From the NCBI GenBank assembly GCA_001412425.1, contig LKUH01000263.1, forward strand, positions 1 to 7,273: 7,273 nucleotides of DNA, in the 5' to 3' direction. A program made the position numbers and the translations under genes. The stretch comes from Candidatus Cloacimonas sp. SDB. GTDB taxonomy: Bacteria > Cloacimonadota > Cloacimonadia > Cloacimonadales > TCS61. Of the stretch, positions 1 through 7,273 are shown piece by piece. Under the pieces are notes generated by a model. It saw only the letters and a list, made by a program, of their open reading frames with translations, had not been told where the DNA came from and ran no database searches. The stretch's first letter is position 1. Every line of letters starts with the position of its first letter.

Positions 1-311
1 CACTTAAATAATTTACCTGTTTATACTTAGCCTATGTTTTAGCAACAAACTTTTGTCTATTAAGCCGAATTTTATTATTTAAAATACAATTAGAGTTTCT
101 TTAAGTTGTTTAAATGCTATGTAATTGCAGTACTCTTTACCCGAAAGAACTTCCGAAGGAATTTTTAAATAAAACGTCAGGTAAATCCGCAGGAAAGAGT
201 CATAATTAATTTCCTTTAATCAAGATAATCAAAAAACTCTGATAATTCCATTTAATGTCAAGTCAAAACAGGATTTCACATAAACAAAGATATTAAGATT
301 AAAAGCTAAAT
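1..311. other. Non-coding stretch downstream of the operon, with a GC-richer island
   Basis: No convincing gene, RNA or promoter is seen here. By my count GC is about 23% in 1-120 and in 201-310, but 30 of 80 bases (37.5%) in 121-200. Short inverted repeats occur: ACTCTTT at 132-138 with AAAGAGT at 194-200, and ATTTACCTG at 11-19 with CAGGTAAAT at 178-186. None is followed by a T-tract in the direction of the operon, so no clear terminator for the three genes can be called. Confidence 0.5.
79..219 (-). other. Short open frame without a standard start; possible gene relic or repeat fragment
   Basis: Between an in-frame TGA (222-220) and the TAA at 81-79 there are 46 open codons. They encode a non-repetitive peptide including KIPSEVLSGKEYCNYIAF. 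There is no in-frame ATG or GTG; the ATG at 204-202, which follows an AAAGGAA, is in another frame and stops after eight codons. The opposite strand holds an ATG-started 31-codon frame (114-209) without a clear RBS. This overlaps the GC-richer island. It could be a fragment of an older gene or of a dispersed repeat, or chance; I do not claim it is expressed. Confidence 0.2.
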
Positions 312-1625
312 TTAATCGAATTTCAGTAACATGCCCATCGAAAAAGAAATTCCTTTGGAAAGGGCGATCAGAGGAGAGAAGTAGGTTCTGGAAGCCCAGT
401 TGAGTTCGAATTTATTAAAGACAAAACCAGATCCGATGGAAAAATGAGAAGATCTGCCGTCGCCGCATCCGAAGCCCATTCTGAGGGGAAGCCAGGGAAG
501 AATGTTATATTCTCCGCCCACTGAGAATTTCGGTTGGGAAGAAGTGTATACACTGGTAGCGAATCCCTGAACGATATCGGCATAAAGATCGAAATTATTT
601 AATTGATATTTTGCAGCCAGGTGGATCTCAAAGGGAATATTCTGAGTGATCTTATTTATTGAATAAGTTGTGTCAGAATCTGTTATGGCGTCATCAAACT
701 CCTCATCTTCCATATAGATGAAGAGTGAATCGCCATAAGCTGTAAAAACATGCTCCTCACAAGCTTTGTTCCAGACGATCACTCCAAACATATTCTTGAG
801 ATTTAATCCGACAGTAAGATTTTCCGTGATTTCTGAAGTGAAACCCAGATCCATTCTGAAACCGTGACCGTTAATTTTGCCATCTGTTTTGATTTCGATC
901 TCATCATTTTCCTGATCTCGTTTTATACCGGAAGTTTTGATCTTAACATAATTATCTAATTCCATGCCGGACATAGAGTTGGTAAACTGCGATTTTAGTC
1001 TGGAAATTTTAGCATAATTCATACCCTGGATATATCCAAAACTCAAACCGGCAAAAATAGGTGGCAGATTGCCAGAGAAATATTCATTAAGCGGAGTTTT
1101 ATGGCCATAACCGAAATGATATTCCATAACGGTAGCGAATTCACCTCTGCTGTCGGAAAAGTCATAATTCTGGAATTCAATATCATTAATGATGAACTCA
1201 AAGATCTCTTTAGAAAATCTGGCAGTAGTAAGAAGATTGAAGTTTGATCTGAAGGCGAAATTATTATAGGCGATGGCCAGCAGGGGGGAAGTCCCTCCCA
1301 GGTCAGCATCAATCCCCAGTCCGGAATCGGGGATGCGATCCAATAATTCCTGCTTATCTCTGCTGTTGAGACTTTTTCCCATGAGATCGTTGTAATATTT
1401 AAGAGAGAGGAAATTGTTGCTGAGAAAGACATTGAAATTACCCAGTCCCAGGGTTACTTTTCTTTGAAATCCGGTTAATTGGGCGGGATTCCAGCCTAAG
1501 GAACGGTAGTCGTTGCTTCTCAACATAAAAGCATCACCCAGAGAAATGCTGATGGGATCATCAAAAGAATCTGCTGCTAACAAGGCAAAGGCCAGTAAAA
1601 TTGATATTAATATAAGTTTTTTCAT
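312..1625 (-). CDS. Outer-membrane beta-barrel-like protein (PorV/DUF5723-type)
   Basis: Probable outer-membrane barrel. A Sec signal peptide (MKKLILISILLAFALLAA, cleavage near residue 18) leads into SISLGDAFMLRSNDYRSLGW and then NPAQL (46-50). The pattern of a GDA-type start, then NPA, then a beta-rich body is typical of PorV/PorQ-like, FadL-like and DUF5723 barrels of FCB bacteria. Alternating hydrophobic and Gly/aromatic strands follow, for example LSFGYIQGMNYAKI (194-207), GFRMDLGFTSEI (255-266), FSVGGEYNILPWLPLRMGFGCG (367-388) and KGISFSMGMLLKF (424-436). Charged stretches at about 225-250 and 288-325 look like loops. The protein ends in KFD, so the terminal aromatic is penultimate rather than last. 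It directly follows the lipoprotein gene, with a one-base gap and an embedded RBS. It could be a secretion-shuttle-type protein or a channel; PorV function is not shown. The barrel nature is fairly sure and the family name is tentative. Confidence 0.75.
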   Translation of the reverse strand: MKKLILISILLAFALLAADSFDDPISISLGDAFMLRSNDYRSLGWNPAQLTGFQRKVTLGLGNFNVFLSNNFLSLKYYNDLMGKSLNSRDKQELLDRIPDSGLGIDADLGGTSPLLAIAYNNFAFRSNFNLLTTARFSKEIFEFIINDIEFQNYDFSDSRGEFATVMEYHFGYGHKTPLNEYFSGNLPPIFAGLSFGYIQGMNYAKISRLKSQFTNSMSGMELDNYVKIKTSGIKRDQENDEIEIKTDGKINGHGFRMDLGFTSEITENLTVGLNLKNMFGVIVWNKACEEHVFTAYGDSLFIYMEDEEFDDAITDSDTTYSINKITQNIPFEIHLAAKYQLNNFDLYADIVQGFATSVYTSSQPKFSVGGEYNILPWLPLRMGFGCGDGRSSHFSIGSGFVFNKFELNWASRTYFSPLIALSKGISFSMGMLLKFD

Positions 1626-1626
1626 T

Positions 1627-4590
1627 TTAATCCTCCTGGTCTATAATGTGAACAACAGTTTCCAGATATCCGACAATGTGAATATTATCATTGCCCAGGA
1701 TGGTTACTACATCACCATCTGTACCTAAAATTTGCAGTTCTATACCCGGGTAGACATTCTGATTTTCACGATCCAGGAACACTTCAAAATCATTTTCTGT
1801 TAATTCAATAATAAATTGATTTTGCGATGGTTCACCTGTTAGCCCATCTCCAATTGATGCCGGTAAGACATAGAGGGAATCAATTATCAGCCCGGGATTC
1901 TCAAAAACCAGAGTAGAGTCATTGGCAAAATAAATAGTAAGTTCAGCACCTATCGGTAGTTTATTAACAGCCTCAATAGTAAACTTAACACTGCTAAGAT
2001 TATCTTCTATAGTATCCTGATCATCATCATCCAGTTCAACAGCATCCGCTGTATCGGTAAGCAGATGATCGTTAATAATGAATTGCATTGGAGATACTAC
2101 TTCATAGCCACCTGAAATGGAATCATTCAGTGTAATTGAGCCCGGAGTAATGCCATCTCCTATGTAAGCAGTAATGTTGGTAATATTTATTTCAGTTGGG
2201 AAGAGATTAAGCATTTCGCTGATATTATCTGTGATGACGATTTCAGTTTCGGTTTCGGCAAAAATTGTTTCATCAATTGTGATTTCAACTGTTTCTGCTT
2301 CATCATTACTTGCGGCTATGTTCATCATCAGTCGGCAATCAAATCCTGTTTGATTCATAATATTAAGATGCATCTCCACGATCTGAAATTCCAGTAATCC
2401 GGCTAAACTATCGGGAAGATCAGATAAATCTATATCTTTTGTAATATCTTCCAACTCAACAGATTTGTTGTCTAAAATTCCCACAATTAGATCAAAGACA
2501 ATATCGCTGATCAAGATGGAAGCTTCAACAGTTTGATCTGCATAAAGAGTTAGTATCTCATCACTGCTATCATCAGTAATAATTGTATAAGAATAAATGA
2601 GTGAATCGATTATGGTTTGAGAATCAGCATCGTTTCCAAGTTTGAAACCCGAAAGATCGATCAGAGTATCTCCCGGGCATGTGAAGTTAAATTCTAAGGG
2701 TTGATTGTTGTTATCATAAACATCAGGAAATTTCAGTTCGATAGTTGCACCGAAAGGAAGTGGATAATTTTCTTCAGTTATATTTATTTGAAGGTCACAA
2801 TTATTGATCTCAGCATAGAAGAGATTAAATTCACCGGTACTGTCAATTTCCGTGGAGTTGTCTTCTTCGATCTCGAAACTGCCAAACCTACCTGTGACAT
2901 AATCGAAATAAAGCTCTGAAAGGGTAATTTCGGCGGTTACAATATCAGAGTTGGTAAGTGTAATGGATTGATCAAGATGTACAGCAGTGTGGTAATTCAG
3001 GATCTGATCTTCGGTTAAATTGATTGTACAACCTGTCAGATCAAATTGGTAATCATCAAAGTCGGTGATAATTATTTCCAGTTGTTCATTCAGCTCGGGA
3101 TCGAAGATTTCATCGAAAAGAATAGTTATCGAGCTGGCTTCCTGCAGATCAATTCCCCAGAAAACGAATTCCAGATGACCTTCTCCAATAAGGGCGGATT
3201 GGATCTCGAAGTCATCTTCTGCAATATCTATAGTATTGGATTCTTCCGAGATCTGGTTGATAAAACCGGTGAACTGGTTCAACAACATTTCTCCCAGAGT
3301 TATATCCAGAAAAACCATATCATTCTGGTTAACGAGTGAGTATCCGTCCGGAGGATCTGTTACGGCGTAGAGGTTAAAACTGAGAGAATCCAACGGATTT
3401 CCGGAGTTTGATTCAATGAAATAATTCTGAAGATCTAGAGGGATTTCCCGAGTTTCACCTGGCATTATTCCGTTTTCCAGGATAATCAGGTTATCTTCCT
3501 GGGGAGAATAAAGTTCATGAAAATTCAGTCTTAAGGTATCGATTAAAAAAGGGAGGTTGTTTTCCAGGATAATATTCCCGATACAGCTGTCTATGATGGC
3601 ATAAGTAATTTGAATCTCATCATCAATCAAAGAAATGCCATTTTCATTATTAACAGAAGCTGATTCGATGACAGCATTTGCTTCCAGAATTGTCATATTC
3701 CCAATGGCATAAGATACTTCAAAAGAGTCATCCTCCAAAACATCAATAGGATCACCAGATCCGTCTGTGGTCAGGAAGCACTTTAAATAATTGGTCATAT
3801 ATACTGTATTACCGTCAAACGGAATGCTAATATCTATAGTCTCTCCTGGTTCAATAACGTTTTCGATGTAATGGGTGAACAGATAAGTACCATCATCAGC
3901 TGCAGCTGAACCGTTGGTATAGAATTCAAAATGCATCTGGTAATCAGGACCCAGGTCTGAGCTGAGTGGAAGTTCGGTATTGTTAAAAAAGGTAATGTGA
4001 ACAGAACCTGTATCGATTACCACATATTCAAAATTTTCGTTTTCAAACAGGGTAAAATCCTGATTAAAGGCTTCAAAATCGTAAAAAGGAGGAATAATTT
4101 CGCCATAAATTGGTTCTACTGGTTCTTCGATAGCTGCGCTGGCAAATTCCAGAATTACAATATTGGCATAAGCGTTCCCCGATTCTTCAACTTCTATTCT
4201 GTTCATATAGCGTTCGATTATAGTATTTCTTTCAGCAATACTAAGATCATCTCCCACTTCAACAACGGTCGATTCTTCTCGTGAATCTATCATCAGTTCA
4301 TCGCTGAGATCGGCATCAAATTCTTCTGTCTTACCTTCGATCATCAGATCATCTTCACCAACATATTCGGTTTCGAAGTCTTCCGAAATGGAGAACAGGA
4401 GGGTGTCATTTTCCACATAGATCACATAATCGTTCGTAGTATCTGCGATGTCTGCCATATAGTATTTTTCGTTTAACAGAGGTAAGGTTATTTTTGTATC
4501 AAATTCGGGTGCTTCAAAATCCTTAATAGTACAGGAGATCATTAAAAACAGCAGGATCAGACTCATTCCTGTCATAAAAATTCTTCTCAT
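1627..4590 (-). CDS. Large acidic repeat-containing lipoprotein, function unknown
   Basis: I do not recognise a named family. The N-terminus MRRIFMTGMSLILLFLMISC is a lipoprotein signal peptide with Cys20 as the lipidation site; Thr at +2 suggests outer-membrane rather than inner-membrane retention. After it comes a segment (EFDTKITLPLLNEKYYMADI, 29-48) followed by a short-strand region to about residue 150. The rest, about 186-987, is predicted to be beta-rich and looks like five or six degenerate repeats of about 125-140 residues. Each has an opening strand pair, often with an N..LP element, a middle turn such as EPGETIDI (247-254), MPGETREI (376-383) or CPGDTLIDL (638-646), and a closing strand such as AEITLSELYFDYVTG (553-567) or ASILISDIVFDLIVG (690-704). 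Asp and Glu are very abundant, and seven Cys are scattered through it. No catalytic motif or membrane segment is visible. The role could be structural, ligand-binding or a partner of the adjacent barrel. The gene is complete, with its own RBS and a TAA stop. Confidence 0.85.
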   Translation of the reverse strand: MRRIFMTGMSLILLFLMISCTIKDFEAPEFDTKITLPLLNEKYYMADIADTTNDYVIYVENDTLLFSISEDFETEYVGEDDLMIEGKTEEFDADLSDELMIDSREESTVVEVGDDLSIAERNTIIERYMNRIEVEESGNAYANIVILEFASAAIEEPVEPIYGEIIPPFYDFEAFNQDFTLFENENFEYVVIDTGSVHITFFNNTELPLSSDLGPDYQMHFEFYTNGSAAADDGTYLFTHYIENVIEPGETIDISIPFDGNTVYMTNYLKCFLTTDGSGDPIDVLEDDSFEVSYAIGNMTILEANAVIESASVNNENGISLIDDEIQITYAIIDSCIGNIILENNLPFLIDTLRLNFHELYSPQEDNLIILENGIMPGETREIPLDLQNYFIESNSGNPLDSLSFNLYAVTDPPDGYSLVNQNDMVFLDITLGEMLLNQFTGFINQISEESNTIDIAEDDFEIQSALIGEGHLEFVFWGIDLQEASSITILFDEIFDPELNEQLEIIITDFDDYQFDLTGCTINLTEDQILNYHTAVHLDQSITLTNSDIVTAEITLSELYFDYVTGRFGSFEIEEDNSTEIDSTGEFNLFYAEINNCDLQINITEENYPLPFGATIELKFPDVYDNNNQPLEFNFTCPGDTLIDLSGFKLGNDADSQTIIDSLIYSYTIITDDSSDEILTLYADQTVEASILISDIVFDLIVGILDNKSVELEDITKDIDLSDLPDSLAGLLEFQIVEMHLNIMNQTGFDCRLMMNIAASNDEAETVEITIDETIFAETETEIVITDNISEMLNLFPTEINITNITAYIGDGITPGSITLNDSISGGYEVVSPMQFIINDHLLTDTADAVELDDDDQDTIEDNLSSVKFTIEAVNKLPIGAELTIYFANDSTLVFENPGLIIDSLYVLPASIGDGLTGEPSQNQFIIELTENDFEVFLDRENQNVYPGIELQILGTDGDVVTILGNDNIHIVGYLETVVHIIDQED
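1630..4035 (-). repeat. Degenerate protein-level tandem repeats within the lipoprotein gene
   Basis: Aligning the translated protein by eye gives similar closing motifs at residues about 291-322, 427-456, 552-582, 689-720 and 830-862. The best pair is TAEITLSELYFDYVTG against EASILISDIVFDLIVG, each followed by an acidic stretch and ID. Similar opening strands recur at about 586-620 (FNLFYAEINN..LPFGATIELKF) and 868-888 (VKFTIEAVNKLPIGAELTIYF). The period is about 125-140 residues. Identity is low and no DNA-level repeat is visible, so the duplications are old; the exact boundaries are approximate. Confidence 0.5.
1632..1637 (-). promoter_or_regulatory. Ribosome binding site of the barrel gene, embedded in the end of the lipoprotein gene
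   Basis: A perfect AGGAGG lies six bases before the ATG at 1625-1623 and falls within the last sense codons (Gln-Glu-Asp) of the lipoprotein gene. The upstream TAA stop is separated from this ATG by a single base. The arrangement fits translational coupling, and it fixes the start of the barrel gene. Confidence 0.85.
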
Positions 4591-4596
4591 TCGAAA

Positions 4597-4602
4597 CTCC
4601 TT
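4597..4602 (-). promoter_or_regulatory. Ribosome binding site of the lipoprotein gene
   Basis: AAGGAG on the minus strand lies six bases before the ATG at 4590-4588. It supports the first Met as the start, rather than Met6 or Met9, which would cut into the lipoprotein signal peptide. It sits in the 44-base gap after the lyase stop codon (TAG, 4637-4635). That gap has no hairpin followed by a T-tract, so read-through from the lyase gene is likely. Confidence 0.75.
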
Positions 4603-4634
4603 GATTATTAATTTTAACTGCCAACGCTTTTGAG

Positions 4635-7273
4635 CTATTTCAATAAGATCATTTTACGAGTAGCGGAATAATTTTCCAGGTTCAATCTATAGAGATATAT
4701 ACCTGAAGGAAGGGAGCGACCTTTTGAGTCAATGCCATCCCAGGTTATGGTGAATTTATTTTCATCAAATTCGTCGAGTTCTCTGGCAAAATCACCTGTA
4801 TCAGATAAGTCCGCATTTGTAAGTTTAAGTTTTCTTATAATCTGACCTTTAAGATTGAAAATTGTCAGTTCAGCGTTTTCATTGTGATCTGCCTGGCTGT
4901 TTGGGTAAGCGAAAGATATTGATGTGCTGGGATTAAAAGGATTCGGATAGTTCTGATACAGGATAAAATTATCTGGAATTGCCATATCGTCCGATCCAGT
5001 ATTTTCCAGGCTCCAGTCAACTTCAAGTGTAAAATAGGAGCTGTCCTGCAGAGTCAAAGACAACAAGCCGGCATTGTAAATATAAGATTCTGCACCTGCA
5101 ACAGAAACAGGCATATTTCCGGTAAAAAGCTCCAGCGCGCAGTTGTTAGTAACATATCCAAAAGCCTCATTATCAGTGATATTAAGTGCCAGATCAGTGA
5201 GTTGAGAGCTTTGAATAAGGTCAACATCATCATATTGGAAATAAGAGCCATTTTTTAAGTGGATGGTTCCGGGAATAACCTCATCTTCTTTTACCAGATT
5301 TGTAACAAAAGCATTGGTCGTGAATTCGATACTTTCCAGATTACTTCCTATATTATCATTATTATTCTTAACCAGAGAGAGAATTATTTCATTTCCTGAA
5401 ATAATCGAGCCACCGCTACAATTTTCCAGGGCAAGTGGGTTATAAAGAATTTCACCGTTAGCGGGAGCAGGAATAAGAAAAGCGGAAAATGTGGCATTTT
5501 GTGCTTCCACGGTAGCTTTGGTAACGGTATGTAATCCGGCAGTCTCATAATTGACTTCATGATAGTCGTCATAATCACTCAGCAGAATTTCATTATCTGA
5601 GTTTATAAAGAGATGGAGGTCAATGCCATTAACAGTGTATTGCGAGCCGTAATCTGTAAGCTGAAAATCATTTTCCGTATCACCTCCGCCATTGCCGTGC
5701 AGCAGCCAGTCGTAGGTATGAATATCTGAGCCGGTAATGATATCGGAAATGATAAAATAGGAATCATTGATAAAGGCGACATTTCGGGAAAAATCGGTAT
5801 TCAGGTAGTTAGTTTGAACTTCGGCAAAATCAATATCAGGAAGATCAAAATAATTTTCAATAAAGGCATCAGTTCCACCTGAAGTTGCCACTGTGGAAGC
5901 GCTTGGACCTTCTCCGTCCACCAGAATCAGACTGTGGTTATCAGCATAGCGCACCGAATCATGTTGAGCAAAGCTCAGGTAACCGCAATCCATTGCCAGT
6001 AATTCTCCGTATGCGTGGATAATAAAACTCATATTATCTGGATGTTCATGAGAAAGACCACCGGTTCTGGCTCTGCCGTGTTCACCCAGCAGGCACATAT
6101 AGACAGCATTTTCTTCCCAGCTGCTGCGAAATACTGCCTGTCCTGCTTCAGGCAGAAATTGGGTCAGAAAATCAGGTTCGGTAGCGCCTGGATAAGTGTC
6201 ATCATATAAACAGATTATTTCCACAGCAATGCTTCCGGGTGAAGTTAGAATATTATAGGGATTATCAGAAACCATATAATCCCAGGCAAAGGTATCGTTA
6301 TCATAATATTGAGCGAAAACGCCATTGAAGTAATAAGGCTGATTGAAACAGTCATCAAAATTAGGGCGTGCCCCATCCGGCATTCTAAGTTTTATTCCCC
6401 ACTCAAGGGAATTTTGAAAATTTTCATCTTCCAGCCAGGGGGGAAGCAGAAGACCATAATATTCTTCGGAAGCACCCGAGAGAAAGTTATGATGAGAAAA
6501 GACAAAGGGGATTAAATTATAGGCGACAAATTTCTGATAATGATTACCTTCTGCCCAGCCGCCGTCATCATCAACCAGATATTGATGATAATGTTCATAA
6601 AGCAGGTTCATGCTGTAATTTATCCAGGTTTGAGGTTGCTCAGCTTCCTGATCACTGCTTTCAGTATTGAGAATAATTGCAGCTAATCCCAAGGCAGAGG
6701 CAAGTTTAACGCCAAAATTCGTTTTCTTACCGCCGGCTTCCCAGGCAATATGAATCAGATAGTGTTCCATAATATCGTCATAAAGACCGGCAGCAATGTT
6801 CATAATATTATTTCTGACTGTTGCTTCATTATCGTTGAAATCGTAATTATTTCCCTTCAGGAAGTCGTAAGCGATGCAGATAGAAGTAAGATTTTCAGCA
6901 TCCCAGATGATGTTTTCATAAGTTTCCATGTAGCCATCTGCCGGTTCCCGGTCTGCTACCAGAAGATAATCCAGAGCTTTTTCAGCATAAGTTTGTTCAC
7001 TTGCGATTAAAAAGAGGAAAGCAGCAGATCGACAAACCTCAGCTTTATCCCTTTCCATGGCACAGTCATCGTAATCTATTGCAGCATTTGCGGTAATGCT
7101 GGCATATAGATCTGAATAGGGTTCCACAAGTACTCGATCGCGTATGAGCTGGATGTCATCTTCACCAATAATAGTACGGGGCCAGTGATTCAACTCCGCA
7201 TGCCAGGAACCTTGAGCTGAAAGTTGTAAAAGGAATGAAAAAATAAAAATCAATAGAAAAAATGTTAAATGTT
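4635..7273 (-). CDS. Secreted heparinase II/III-like polysaccharide lyase with C-terminal sorting domain (5' end outside window)
   Basis: Probable extracellular lyase cleaving uronic-acid-containing polysaccharides by beta-elimination; the substrate cannot be told. Residues are numbered from the TTG at 7253-7251. A hydrophobic signal peptide ends near LSA|QG (residues 11-15). An alpha/alpha-toroid region covers about 20-350, with the family-like GGWAEGNHYQ at 231-240 (Y239 a candidate catalytic Tyr). A beta-sandwich covers about 370-620, with HEHPDN at 402-407, MDCGY at 421-425, NHSLILVDG at 439-447 and WLLHG at 516-520. H402, H404, D422 and H440 resemble the catalytic His and zinc ligands of Pedobacter heparinase II. 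The tail (about 765-872) has YQNYPNPFNPST, a WDG and a final RKMILLK, as in FlgD-like/type IX type A sorting domains. The frame stays open to the window edge: six further codons (HLTFFL) extend the signal peptide, preceded by bases fitting a Lys codon, so the real start is probably an ATG just outside. The family call is strong; substrate and secretion route are inferred. Confidence 0.88.
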   Translation of the reverse strand, partial: HLTFFLLIFIFSFLLQLSAQGSWHAELNHWPRTIIGEDDIQLIRDRVLVEPYSDLYASITANAAIDYDDCAMERDKAEVCRSAAFLFLIASEQTYAEKALDYLLVADREPADGYMETYENIIWDAENLTSICIAYDFLKGNNYDFNDNEATVRNNIMNIAAGLYDDIMEHYLIHIAWEAGGKKTNFGVKLASALGLAAIILNTESSDQEAEQPQTWINYSMNLLYEHYHQYLVDDDGGWAEGNHYQKFVAYNLIPFVFSHHNFLSGASEEYYGLLLPPWLEDENFQNSLEWGIKLRMPDGARPNFDDCFNQPYYFNGVFAQYYDNDTFAWDYMVSDNPYNILTSPGSIAVEIICLYDDTYPGATEPDFLTQFLPEAGQAVFRSSWEENAVYMCLLGEHGRARTGGLSHEHPDNMSFIIHAYGELLAMDCGYLSFAQHDSVRYADNHSLILVDGEGPSASTVATSGGTDAFIENYFDLPDIDFAEVQTNYLNTDFSRNVAFINDSYFIISDIITGSDIHTYDWLLHGNGGGDTENDFQLTDYGSQYTVNGIDLHLFINSDNEILLSDYDDYHEVNYETAGLHTVTKATVEAQNATFSAFLIPAPANGEILYNPLALENCSGGSIISGNEIILSLVKNNNDNIGSNLESIEFTTNAFVTNLVKEDEVIPGTIHLKNGSYFQYDDVDLIQSSQLTDLALNITDNEAFGYVTNNCALELFTGNMPVSVAGAESYIYNAGLLSLTLQDSSYFTLEVDWSLENTGSDDMAIPDNFILYQNYPNPFNPSTSISFAYPNSQADHNENAELTIFNLKGQIIRKLKLTNADLSDTGDFARELDEFDENKFTITWDGIDSKGRSLPSGIYLYRLNLENYSATRKMILLK

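Noticed and set aside
151..166. TTCCGAAGGAA hairpin followed by TTTTT, a possible terminator
   Set aside because: The stem is only four base pairs, and the T-tract follows on the plus strand, where no gene needs terminating. On the operon strand no T-tract follows.
11..186. Nine-base inverted repeat (ATTTACCTG / CAGGTAAAT) that could mark the ends of a mobile element
   Set aside because: A match of this length is expected by chance in a 311-base AT-rich region, and no transposase or target duplication is visible.
1283..1299. G-run/C-run segment that could fold as a hairpin
   Set aside because: It is inside the barrel coding sequence, encodes a normal Leu-Gly-Gly-Thr-Ser stretch, and the pairing is short.
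1043..1432. Open frame of 129 codons on the minus strand
   Set aside because: It is an alternative frame inside the barrel gene, whose own frame has a signal peptide, a strong RBS and barrel strands. Frames at 368-583, 5054-5251 and 5384-5578 are rejected for the same kind of reason.
1513..1728. Plus-strand open frame spanning the lipoprotein-barrel junction
   Set aside because: It is antisense to the end of one gene and the start of the next; no RBS and no recognisable protein.
3997..4284. Open frame of 95 codons on the plus strand
   Set aside because: It lies fully antisense to the lipoprotein gene, with no RBS and biased composition. The same applies to plus-strand frames at 2701-2919, 3046-3339, 5263-5445, 6015-6209, 6309-6515 and 6750-7010.

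Overview
The window is an AT-rich stretch carrying three large genes, all on the minus strand and read from right to left, followed by about 310 bases with no convincing gene. The likely source is a bacterium of the Fibrobacterota-Chlorobiota-Bacteroidota (FCB) superphylum. Candidatus Cloacimonadota is my best guess, and related lineages such as Marinimicrobia or Ignavibacteria are possible. The basis is the YQNYPNPFNPST-type C-terminal sorting tail of the first gene, the mix of secreted, lipoprotein and outer-membrane barrel products, and the low GC content. No taxonomic marker gene is present, so this assignment is an inference.

Layout in transcription order: (1) from the right edge to 4635, a secreted heparinase II/III-like polysaccharide lyase with a C-terminal FlgD-like/type IX-type sorting domain, whose true start codon is probably just outside the window; (2) 4590-1627, a 987-residue, strongly acidic lipoprotein of unknown function built largely from degenerate repeats of about 125-140 residues; (3) 1625-312, a 437-residue outer-membrane beta-barrel-like protein of the PorV/DUF5723 type. 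The gaps are 44 bases and 1 base. No terminator separates the genes, and the ribosome binding site of gene 3 lies inside the last codons of gene 2, so they look like one operon. Its promoter would be to the right of the window.

All three proteins have export signals: two signal peptides and one lipobox. This suggests a cell-envelope unit: a lyase that cleaves an acidic (uronate-containing) polysaccharide and is exported to the surface, plus an outer-membrane barrel and a large lipoprotein that could help with export, anchoring or polysaccharide contact. The joint role is an inference from operon structure and localisation only.

The left 311 bases hold no recognised gene. They contain a small GC-richer island (about 121-200) that is open on both strands and could be a relic or repeat element. 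I see no tRNA, rRNA, CRISPR array, insertion sequence or strong terminator.
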